Below are positions 1 through 6,516 of a stretch of 8,252 bases of DNA, in pieces. Source of the DNA: Hyphomonas sp. GTDB lineage: Bacteria; Pseudomonadota; Alphaproteobacteria; Caulobacterales; Hyphomonadaceae. The DNA lies in contig DNFL01000189.1 of the NCBI GenBank assembly GCA_003486945.1, forward strand, positions 33,352 to 41,603, given 5' to 3'. Each line of letters starts with the position of its first letter. Position 1 is the first letter of the stretch. The translations under genes were made by a program, and so were the position numbers. The notes beneath the pieces were generated by a model. That model was given only the letters and a program-made list of their open reading frames with translations, searched no databases and was not told where the DNA came from.

Positions 1-1243
1 ACAGCGGCGGGAGCGGCGCAGGCTTTTTTGCATCGTGCAGCAGTTTTCCGTCGACGAAAACGAGACTGATCTTGCGGATATCGCTGATCGTTTCCCACGG
101 CTTGCCATCAACGAGGATGATATCTGCGCGCTTGCCGGCTTCGATCGTGCCGCGATCTTCAATGAGACCGAGCGCGGCGGCGCTGTTTGCGGTGCCCGAG
201 ATCAGAGCATCTGCGGGCGACAGGCCGGCCTTCACCAGAAGCTCAAGCTCTCTCAGCGTACCTTCGCCGTGCACGAGGCTACCGATGCCAGCGTCCGTAC
301 CCAGAGCAACGGGCACGCCGGCACCGAACAGGGCGCGCAGGTTTTCTTCGGCGAGGCCGTATTTCCAGACGCGCTGACGGGTAGCGGCATTTTCCATGTC
401 GAGGCTACCGCGCGGCTCATAGATGGCGAGCGTGGGGGCGTAGTAGAGACCGGAGGTGAGGATGTCGGCGACATGCTCCTCGCTCAGCGCGCGGTCCTGC
501 AGGCTGTGGGCGATGATGTCGACGCCGGCGCGCGCAGCCTGACCGCCGCGCTCTGCGGTGACTGTGTGGGTAAGGATACGGATGCCGTTGGCGTGGGCTT
601 CTTCCACGAGCGCGACGAGGGTTTCCTCATTCATGCTGGTTTCTTCCGGCGAGGTGCCATAGCGCCAGCCGTCGGTGAAAACTTTGATATAGTCGGGCTC
701 GTATGGCAGGAGTTCCTGCACGGCGCGCTTCGCCGATTCCGGCGTGAACACCCATTTCGTGGTCGACTGATCGCTCCAGTCTGCACCGTGGCCGCCCGGC
801 GTACTCATGCGCGCAACGAAATTGACGTGCGGCGACGGAACATTTTCCAGCCAGACGCGGCGCGGCGCGAAGGCTTCGGGCGCCTGATGGAAATCGTTCA
901 CAGTAGTGACGCCCGCGGCGAGGTAGCGCGCGGCGATTTCCGGCAAGGCATTCGGGTTGCCGCGCGGGCTCCAATGGGTGTGGACATCATAGAGACCCGG
1001 CAGCAGGGCGCGGCCCTTGCCGTCGATCACCTTTGCACCGCGCGGTGTTTTGGCTTTCGGCCCGGCTTCGACAATACGGCCGTCGCGAATGACCACCGTG
1101 CCGCGCCATGGAGCTGCGCCGGTGGCATCGAAGACCTCGACATTCTTGATCACAGTCGCCTTCGAAGGGTCCGCCCAGACGCCGGGTTGCAGAAGGGCTG
1201 CGCAGAGGGCTGCCGTCACGAGGGCATATATCAGGCGCTGCAT
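1..1243 (-). CDS. Exported metal-dependent amidohydrolase (imidazolonepropionase/Xaa-dipeptidase-like), 3' end outside window
   Basis: Translation of the minus strand from the ATG at 1243 stays open for about 414 codons to the window edge, so the C-terminus is missing. A Shine-Dalgarno AGGGAGA lies 5 nt before the ATG. Residues 1-24 form a Sec signal peptide (basic start, hydrophobic core, cleavage near VWA/D), so the enzyme should act in the periplasm. The full amidohydrolase metal set is visible: HTH after a beta strand (about residues 88-90, DVHTHW), Lys of YIKVF (about 187), His of LTHTV (about 226), His of IAHSL (about 246) and Asp of GTDAG (about 316). In this superfamily an HxH-Lys-His-His-Asp set means a binuclear centre bridged by a carboxylated lysine. 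The closing segment GKRADIILVDGK is the usual return to the small beta-sandwich domain. Relatives hydrolyse cyclic amides or dipeptides; the substrate here cannot be told. The gene is divergent from the sigma factor and may share its regulatory region. Confidence 0.93.
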   Translation of the reverse strand, partial: MQRLIYALVTAALCAALLQPGVWADPSKATVIKNVEVFDATGAAPWRGTVVIRDGRIVEAGPKAKTPRGAKVIDGKGRALLPGLYDVHTHWSPRGNPNALPEIAARYLAAGVTTVNDFHQAPEAFAPRRVWLENVPSPHVNFVARMSTPGGHGADWSDQSTTKWVFTPESAKRAVQELLPYEPDYIKVFTDGWRYGTSPEETSMNEETLVALVEEAHANGIRILTHTVTAERGGQAARAGVDIIAHSLQDRALSEEHVADILTSGLYYAPTLAIYEPRGSLDMENAATRQRVWKYGLAEENLRALFGAGVPVALGTDAGIGSLVHGEGTLRELELLVKAGLSPADALISGTANSAAALGLIEDRGTIEAGKRADIILVDGKPWETISDIRKISLVFVDGKLLHDAKKPAPLPPL

Positions 1244-1269
1244 TCAATTCTCCCTGCGCGGCGGCATCG

Positions 1270-1334
1270 GTGCCTTGCGTACCAATACCTGTCTGGCTGT
1301 CCAGACGCAGAGCAAGGCGGAATCCTCAAGGCAC
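1270..1334. repeat. Cluster of inverted and direct CAAGGC elements in the divergent intergenic region
   Basis: GTGCCTTG (1270-1277) has two downstream complements: GCAAGGC (1312-1318, pairing with 1272-1278 over 7 bp) and CAAGGCAC (1327-1334, pairing over 8 bp). Inside the first pair sits a second perfect dyad, GTCTGG (1291-1296) and CCAGAC (1301-1306), separated by 4 nt. The elements lie upstream of the likely sigma-factor promoter and 27-91 bp upstream of the amidohydrolase start. They could be operator half-sites for a regulator, or leader structure in the leftward transcript. The symmetry is read directly; the function is inferred. Confidence 0.4.
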
Positions 1335-1352
1335 GGTGCAAAAATAACGCGG

Positions 1353-1380
1353 TTGTCATCGAGGGGGCCTTTGATCTTAT
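1353..1380 (+). promoter_or_regulatory. Candidate housekeeping promoter for the sigma/anti-sigma genes
   Basis: TTGTCA (1353-1358) and TCTTAT (1375-1380) are separated by 16 bp, matching 5 of 6 and 4 of 6 positions of the sigma-70 consensus. The element ends 27 bp before the ATG at 1408, which suits a short leader. It would allow basal expression of the regulators independently of the ECF factor. Identified by eye only. Confidence 0.4.
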
Positions 1381-1407
1381 GGCGGCAAGAAAGGCGGGTC
1401 CGGCAGA

Positions 1408-1941
1408 ATGGCGCAGGATAAGAAGGCAAGAATGCCGAAGGTGCAGCTGGACGGCTGGGTGCGCCAGTACGGCGGGGCCCTGCGGAACTATTTCCGCCGG
1501 CGCGCGCCGGGGCACGCTGATCCGGATGACCTGACGCAGGAAGTGTTCGCACGGCTGGCGCGGCGCGGGAACCTTTCTGACATCAACATTGCCGAAGCCT
1601 ACCTGTTCCAGACCGCCAACAGCGTGCTGATCGACAGCCTGCGGCGCACCGAAGCGCGCGGCGGATCGGCGCATGAAGAGTTCGAGGACGGCCGGCACGG
1701 GACCGAGAGCCTTGATCCGGAACGGCTTCTGATCGGCAAGGAGGCTGTGGAAAAGCTGGTTTCAGCGCTGTACGAGCTGCCTGAACCTGTGCGCCAGGCC
1801 TTCGCGCTCTACCATTTTGAAGAATTTCGGCATGCGGACATTGCGGGAAAGCTGGGTATTTCCGTCAGTACTGTTGAGAAGTATATGGCGCGGGCGAACG
1901 CCCACCTGCTGGCGCGCCTCAGGGACGGACAAGGCAACTGA
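1408..1941 (+). CDS. ECF RNA polymerase sigma factor, FecI-like
   Basis: This 177-residue protein has the two-domain plan of ECF sigma factors. Region 2 spans about residues 15-82 and includes DPDDLTQEVFARL (38-50), the core-binding and -10 recognition segment. A variable linker covers about 83-112. Region 4 spans about 113-170, with the helix-turn-helix HADIAGKLGISVSTVEKYM reading the -35 element. The length and the FecR-type partner 9 bp downstream place it in the FecI-like group. These sigma factors are held by an inner-membrane anti-sigma factor until an outer-membrane receptor signals, then transcribe the receptor gene. The start is ambiguous: the ATG at 1408 has only a distant purine run (AAGGCGGG), while an in-frame ATG at 1432 follows GAAGG with ideal 5-nt spacing and would remove 8 residues without touching region 2. 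The ligand, and hence a specific symbol, cannot be assigned. Confidence 0.93.
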   Translation: MAQDKKARMPKVQLDGWVRQYGGALRNYFRRRAPGHADPDDLTQEVFARLARRGNLSDINIAEAYLFQTANSVLIDSLRRTEARGGSAHEEFEDGRHGTESLDPERLLIGKEAVEKLVSALYELPEPVRQAFALYHFEEFRHADIAGKLGISVSTVEKYMARANAHLLARLRDGQGN

Positions 1942-1950
1942 CGGGAAAGA

Positions 1951-2970
1951 ATGAGGGATACTGACTTCCCCGATCCGGAAACGCCGATCCAGGAGGCCGC
2001 TGCCTTCTGGGACGCGCGGCTGCGCAGTCCGGACTGCACCGATGCGGAACGGGCCTATTTCCGGGCGTGGTGTGCTGAGGATGAACGTCACCGCGCGGCG
2101 TATGATGCGCTGCAGGCGGCGCTTGATGCGCTGCAGGCGGCGCGCCACCAGCCGGAAATCCGGGCGCTGCGGGATGCAGCGCTGGCACCGCGCCCGCGCA
2201 AGAGCTGGCGATTCGCAGGGATAGCGGCCGCACTGGCGATTGCGGCGGTGGCGACGCCGGTGGCCTGGATGACCCTGCAGGATCGCGGCGCTGGCGAGCA
2301 GGTTGCGGATGCACCGGTGTATTATGCGACGGCGGTTGGCCAGCAATCCGGCATCACGCTGGAGGATGGTTCGGTGATCACGCTGAACACCGACAGCCGT
2401 GTGCGCGTGACCTATGACGCCAGCCAGCGGCACATTGCGCTGCTGCGCGGCCAGGCGCTGTTCGAGGTGGCAAAGGAACCGAACCGGCCGTTCGTTGTGG
2501 ATGCGGGCGGCAAGCGTGTCGTGGCGCTGGGCACGACGTTTGATGTTCGCCTCAACGGCAAGGATGTGGAAGTGACCCTTGTGGAGGGGCGAGTCGAAAT
2601 TGCCGAGCAGACGGGCGCCGGGCGCAAGGATGCGCCGCAGCGGGTACGCCTCGAGATGGGGCAGCGGCTGGTTTCCAGTACGCGGGAAGAGCCTACCGTT
2701 TCAGAGATTGACACCAGCAAGGCGACAAGCTGGCGCGACGGGTTTGTCACCTTTGAGGAGACGCCGCTGATCGATGCGATTGCAGAGATGAACCGCTACT
2801 CCACCGTGCGCATCGTTGCCGCCGACTCGGCGCTGATGCAGCTGAAGGTGAACGGCGTGTTCCGCAGTGGCCAGCAAGCGCGCTTTGCGGAAGCCCTTGA
2901 AGAGTATTTCCCGGTCGAAGCGCACAGGGATGGCAATCTCATCGTGCTCAAAATGTCACAACCCATCTAG
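1951..2970 (+). CDS. FecR-like anti-sigma factor / inner-membrane signal transducer
   Basis: The 339-residue protein follows the FecR plan. The N-terminal cytoplasmic sigma-binding part (about 14-63) carries AAAFWDARL and AERAYFRAWCAEDERHRAAYDAL, as in the FecR N-terminal (DUF4880) domain. One membrane helix lies at about 87-106 after basic residues (RPRKSWR). The periplasmic FecR domain runs about 122-218, with the characteristic GQALFEVAKEPNRPFVV and VVALGTTFDVR. A C-terminal STN-like (DUF4974) subdomain spans about 265-336. Its role is to bind the sigma factor at the membrane and receive the signal from the receptor's STN domain. Gly194-Thr195 matches the Gly-Thr at which Pseudomonas FecR-family proteins such as FoxR self-cleave. 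The start follows the sigma stop by 9 bp with a weak purine-rich site (GGGAAAG), suggesting translational coupling. A 7-residue duplication (DALQAAL/DALQAAR, residues 52-65) sits between the sigma-binding part and the membrane. Confidence 0.94.
   Translation: MRDTDFPDPETPIQEAAAFWDARLRSPDCTDAERAYFRAWCAEDERHRAAYDALQAALDALQAARHQPEIRALRDAALAPRPRKSWRFAGIAAALAIAAVATPVAWMTLQDRGAGEQVADAPVYYATAVGQQSGITLEDGSVITLNTDSRVRVTYDASQRHIALLRGQALFEVAKEPNRPFVVDAGGKRVVALGTTFDVRLNGKDVEVTLVEGRVEIAEQTGAGRKDAPQRVRLEMGQRLVSSTREEPTVSEIDTSKATSWRDGFVTFEETPLIDAIAEMNRYSTVRIVAADSALMQLKVNGVFRSGQQARFAEALEEYFPVEAHRDGNLIVLKMSQPI
2103..2142 (+). repeat. Two-copy tandem repeat, 21-bp period, inside the FecR-like gene
   Basis: The 19-nt unit at 2103-2121 recurs exactly at 2124-2142, a period of 21 bp or seven codons, so the reading frame is kept. 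It encodes DALQAAL followed by DALQAAR, a heptad-like step that would extend an amphipathic helix by two turns. The identical codons suggest a recent duplication. Confidence 0.75.
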
Positions 2971-3017
2971 TATCTTCGCATCTGCCGGTATTTTCAGGCG
3001 GGTCACTGAAGGGTTTG

Positions 3018-3024
3018 CGTCGTA
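3018..3024 (+). promoter_or_regulatory. Possible ECF-type -10 element upstream of the receptor gene
   Basis: CGTCGTA lies 65 bp before the receptor ATG. Many ECF sigma factors recognise a -10 core containing CGTC or CGT, and FecI-type factors normally drive the adjacent receptor gene. The stretch 15-20 bp upstream (around 2997-3003, GGCGGGT) is not a recognisable ECF -35 sequence, so the assignment is weak. No good housekeeping promoter was seen in this gap. Confidence 0.25.
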
Positions 3025-3046
3025 ACGAGGGAAGGGCTCCCCCGGG

Positions 3047-3060
3047 CTTGGGGTCCCAAG
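3047..3060. repeat. Short perfect dyad in the receptor leader
   Basis: CTTGGG (3047-3052) and CCCAAG (3055-3060) are perfect complements separated by 2 bp. A competing pairing of CCCC (3040-3043) with GGGG (3050-3053) is also possible. The dyad lies 28 bp before the receptor start, so it could be an operator or a leader hairpin. It lacks a following T-run, so it is not an intrinsic terminator of the FecR-like gene. Confidence 0.3.
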
Positions 3061-3078
3061 GTCTGACTACATTTTCGT

Positions 3079-3083
3079 GAGGG
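3079..3083 (+). promoter_or_regulatory. Ribosome binding site that fixes the receptor start
   Basis: GAGGG ends 5 nt before the ATG at 3089 and 8 nt before the ATG at 3092. An in-frame GTG at 3077 overlaps this site and has no ribosome binding site of its own, so the longer reading from 3077 is unlikely. Confidence 0.6.
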
Positions 3084-3088
3084 CTAAC

Positions 3089-6000
3089 ATGATGACGAAC
3101 AAAGACAGAAACGCGCTGAAGCGGGCGGCAATGGGCAGCGCGGCACTGGCTGCGATCGCTGCCGGGACAGCTGCAGCGGATCCTGTCGAGTTCACCATTG
3201 CGCCCGGCGCTCTGAGCAAGGCGCTCAACGAATTCTCGATGCAGAGTGACCGGGAAATTCTGGTTTCCTCCGAACTTGTTTCCGGCAAGCAGAGCAACGG
3301 CATCAGCGGCGCATACGAGCCTGAAGATGCGTTGATGAAACTCTTGTCGAGTGCCGGCCTCAACTACCGCCTCACGTCTTCGAATGTGTTCCTGATCGAC
3401 GCCCCGAAGGCGGCGGTGCCGGTTTCGGCCCCGGTTGCCGAGCCTGAGATTCTTGGCGAGGGCGACCAGGAAGTCGAACCGGTTGCGGTTGTGCCCGCAG
3501 ACGAGGCTTCGGCGAATACCGAACGGCGCGAGCAGGTGATCGTGGTTGTCGGCTCGCACATTCAGGGCGCGCGCACGACAGACGCGCTGCCGGTAACCGT
3601 GGTCGGCGAAGAGGCCATTGCGGCGATCGGTGCACATTCCGGTGACGATCTTTTCCGTTCCATCCCGCAGATGGGCGACGTGACGTTCAACAGCGGCTAC
3701 CTGCCCCAGTCGAGCAACGCCGCGCGCGGCGATGTCGGCTCGGTGAACCTGCGCAACCTCGGCATCGGCAACACGCTGGTGCTGCTGAACGGCCGCCGCG
3801 TTGTGCAGCACCCGACTTCGCGCGCCAACGAAAACCTCGTGCCGGTTCTGACCTACAACACCAACGCCATTCCGACTGCCGGCGTGCGCCGCATTGAAGT
3901 GCTGCGCGACGGCGCGGCGGCAATCTACGGCGCGGATGCCGTGGCGGGCGTGGTCAACACTGTGCTGCGCGAAGTGCGCAGCGGCGGCGACATCACTCTG
4001 CAATATGGCGGCGCGGAAGGCACCGACCTCAACCAGCTGGATATCAACGGCACGTTCGGCACCGATTTCGCCGGCGGCAAAGGCAACGTCTCCGGCTTTC
4101 TCGGCTACACGACGCGCAGCGAACTTTCGACCACGGACCAGGAATGGACGGCGACCGCGAATCGCTCGGGCTTCTTCATCGGAACGTCGCTGCAAGGCGT
4201 CGGCACGCTGAACCGCACCAACACCATCAGCGGCTGGGGCAACTTCGCCACCATCGGCACCGGCACGGTCACGATGAACGGCACAGCAGTGACCACAGCG
4301 GCAGGCGCCTTCGCAATCATTCCGTCCGCAAACGGAAATTGCCGCGCTTCGCTGGGCAACGGCATCTGTATCCGCACCGGCACGCGCGCCACCGCCGGCG
4401 TTGACGCCAATACCCGCTATGACTGGAACGCCATCGGCACCTCGCTGACGCCGGAAATGGACCGTATCAATCTCTTCTCTACGGCCCGCTATGACTTCGA
4501 CAACGGCATCAGCGCTTTTGGCGAACTCGGCTACTATCAGGCCGAAACAAGCGCACTGCAGGTTTCCTCGACCATCCTGGCCGCCGCGCGCATCACGGTG
4601 CCTGCATCGAACTACTGGAACCCCTTCGGCCCGGTGACGTTCGCTGACGGCACGCCCAACCCGAACCGCCTGCCCGGCCTCAACATTTCTGCGAACGGCG
4701 CAGCTGTTTCGCTGGCCAGCTATCGCTTTGACGATTTCGGCCTGTCGCGCGTCGACGTTGAGAATGATCAGTATCGTATCCTTGGCGGACTTCGCGGCGA
4801 TTGGGCAGGCTTCGACTGGGAAACGGCGCTGGTCTATTCGGAAGCAAGTGTGCGCGACGCGCAGGACGGCGTCAGCTCCACGCGTATCCAGGAAGCGCTG
4901 TCCTGGTCAACGCCGGACGCCTACAACCCGTTCAATGGCGGCAATGTGAACAACCCGACCGGGCTGGACACGACCATCTCCAACGCCGCTGCGCTGGACT
5001 ATGCCCGTGTACGGACGATCCGAGATTCACGTACGACGCTGGCGCAGTGGGACGTGAAACTGACGAAGAAGGATCTGTTCACCTTGCCCGGCGGGGATGT
5101 CGGCATGGCGACGGGCGTGGAAGTGCGCCGCGATACGCAGCGCGACGACCGTGACCCGCATGTCGATGGCACGTTCACCTATACGGACAGCGTTACCGGC
5201 ATCGTCTCGCCCAGCGACCTCGTCGGCACCAGCGACACACCAGATACAAAGGGATCGCGCACCGTTGGCGCCACTTTCGTGGAGTTCGCCATTCCGCTGA
5301 TTTCGCCCGAGATGGAAATTCCTTTGGTGCAGTCGCTGGAGATGCAGCTGGCCGGCCGCTACGAGAACTATTCGGATTTCGGCGACATCGCCAAGCCGAA
5401 GGTCGCGCTCGGCTGGACCGTGTTTGACGGCCTGCGGTTCCGCGGCTCCTGGGCACAGGCATTCCGTGCGCCGAACCTTGAACAAATCAACGCCACAGTC
5501 GTTTCGCGATCCAACACACGCACGGACTGGGTGCGCTGCCAGGCAGACCTGAATGCCGGACGCATCACCTCGTTCGCCGCCTGCACCAACCAGGGCTTCG
5601 CCACAACAGGCCGGCGCGCCGGGAACCCGGACCTCAAGGCCGAGACCGCCGACACCTGGACGATTGGCACTGTGATCCAGCCGCGCATCCTGCCGGACGA
5701 CGTTGGATCGATCACCTTCACGGCGGACCTTTGGAATGTGGAACAGGAAGGCCTTGTCGGCATCTATGGAGAAGGCAACGCGCTGATCCTTGACTACCTG
5801 ATGCGCATGCGCGGATCGAGCAATCCGGACGTGGTGCGCGCTGATCCGACGGCGGATGAAATCGCCGCGTTCGCCGGCACCGGCCTCGCGCCGGTCGGGC
5901 GTGTGCTCTACGTCAATGACGCCTACCGCAACCTGCAACCGCAGACGGTTCGCGGCGTCGACATCTCGGCCAACATGTCGCTGGACCGCACGCCGGTTGG

Positions 6001-6487
6001 CCGCCTGAACTTCGATGTGAACGTTGCCCGCCTGCTTGAGTATGAGCGTCAGGCTTCGCCTGATATCCAGGCTCTGATCGATGCGCGCGCCGCAGGCGAG
6101 ATCAATTCCGGCACGATCATCACGGGCGGAGGAAATCTGCTGCGCCAGGATGGATCGCCGGAGTGGAAGTTCAATGCCTCGGTCACCTGGCAGCCGACGG
6201 ATGCGATTACTTTCGGCGCATTCACCCAGTATACCGGAAGCTATCTGGACACGACCATACTTGATCCGGTCGGGCGCAACTGGGAAGTCGACAGCCAGCG
6301 CACGATCAATCTCTACGGCCAGTATGAATTCACCGAGGGGCTGATCTCCGATACGCGCGTGCGCCTTGGCGTGCGCAATATCGAAGACAAACTGCCCCCG
6401 ATGGATTCCAGCTCCAGCGGATTCAATGGCGCCCTCTATCAACCCTATGGCCGTTACTGGTATGCAAGTGTCCGCAAGAGCTTCTGA
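3089..6487 (+). CDS. TonB-dependent outer-membrane receptor with STN signalling domain
   Basis: Starting at 3089 the protein has 1132 residues, long for the family (commonly 700-1000). Residues 1-30 form a Sec signal peptide with cleavage near AAA/D. The STN domain (about 33-104, FTIAPGALSKALNEFS to VFLIDA) is the periplasmic part by which transducing receptors address a FecR protein. An acidic, proline-containing linker (about 105-147) precedes a TonB-box-like segment, EQVIVVVG (148-155). The plug follows (about 157-300) with typical LVLLNGRRVV and VLRDGAAAIYGADAVAGVVN. The remainder is the beta barrel, ending in alternating aromatic residues and a terminal Phe (YWYASVRKSF), the outer-membrane assembly signal. 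Cysteine pairs at 418/427 and 817/832 probably staple extracellular loops. The protein takes up a ligand using TonB energy; the ligand is unknown. Position after the FecI/FecR-type pair indicates ligand-induced expression. Confidence 0.95.
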   Translation: MMTNKDRNALKRAAMGSAALAAIAAGTAAADPVEFTIAPGALSKALNEFSMQSDREILVSSELVSGKQSNGISGAYEPEDALMKLLSSAGLNYRLTSSNVFLIDAPKAAVPVSAPVAEPEILGEGDQEVEPVAVVPADEASANTERREQVIVVVGSHIQGARTTDALPVTVVGEEAIAAIGAHSGDDLFRSIPQMGDVTFNSGYLPQSSNAARGDVGSVNLRNLGIGNTLVLLNGRRVVQHPTSRANENLVPVLTYNTNAIPTAGVRRIEVLRDGAAAIYGADAVAGVVNTVLREVRSGGDITLQYGGAEGTDLNQLDINGTFGTDFAGGKGNVSGFLGYTTRSELSTTDQEWTATANRSGFFIGTSLQGVGTLNRTNTISGWGNFATIGTGTVTMNGTAVTTAAGAFAIIPSANGNCRASLGNGICIRTGTRATAGVDANTRYDWNAIGTSLTPEMDRINLFSTARYDFDNGISAFGELGYYQAETSALQVSSTILAAARITVPASNYWNPFGPVTFADGTPNPNRLPGLNISANGAAVSLASYRFDDFGLSRVDVENDQYRILGGLRGDWAGFDWETALVYSEASVRDAQDGVSSTRIQEALSWSTPDAYNPFNGGNVNNPTGLDTTISNAAALDYARVRTIRDSRTTLAQWDVKLTKKDLFTLPGGDVGMATGVEVRRDTQRDDRDPHVDGTFTYTDSVTGIVSPSDLVGTSDTPDTKGSRTVGATFVEFAIPLISPEMEIPLVQSLEMQLAGRYENYSDFGDIAKPKVALGWTVFDGLRFRGSWAQAFRAPNLEQINATVVSRSNTRTDWVRCQADLNAGRITSFAACTNQGFATTGRRAGNPDLKAETADTWTIGTVIQPRILPDDVGSITFTADLWNVEQEGLVGIYGEGNALILDYLMRMRGSSNPDVVRADPTADEIAAFAGTGLAPVGRVLYVNDAYRNLQPQTVRGVDISANMSLDRTPVGRLNFDVNVARLLEYERQASPDIQALIDARAAGEINSGTIITGGGNLLRQDGSPEWKFNASVTWQPTDAITFGAFTQYTGSYLDTTILDPVGRNWEVDSQRTINLYGQYEFTEGLISDTRVRLGVRNIEDKLPPMDSSSSGFNGALYQPYGRYWYASVRKSF

Positions 6488-6516
6488 GCTCTGAGGACAC
6501 GCAGACAGGAAACGCC

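Noticed and set aside
35..1534. 499-codon open frame on the plus strand opposite the amidohydrolase
   Set aside because: It is antisense to a gene with all family motifs, runs into the sigma factor out of frame, and its translation has no recognisable domain. Such shadows are common in GC-rich DNA.
1408..2970. Naming the pair as true fecI/fecR for ferric citrate
   Set aside because: The family is clear but no ferric citrate receptor or transporter is present, and the receptor's ligand is unknown.
2757..2970. FecR C-terminus as a separate small gene
   Set aside because: It is continuous in frame with the FecR domain and is the normal STN-like end of this family.
3077..3088. GTG start four codons upstream for the receptor
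   Set aside because: The GTG overlaps the GAGGG ribosome binding site that serves the ATG at 3089 and has no such site itself.
2948..4195. 415-codon open frame on the minus strand
   Set aside because: It lies opposite the receptor's N-terminal half, including its STN and plug domains, and has an Arg/His/Ala-rich composition without motifs.
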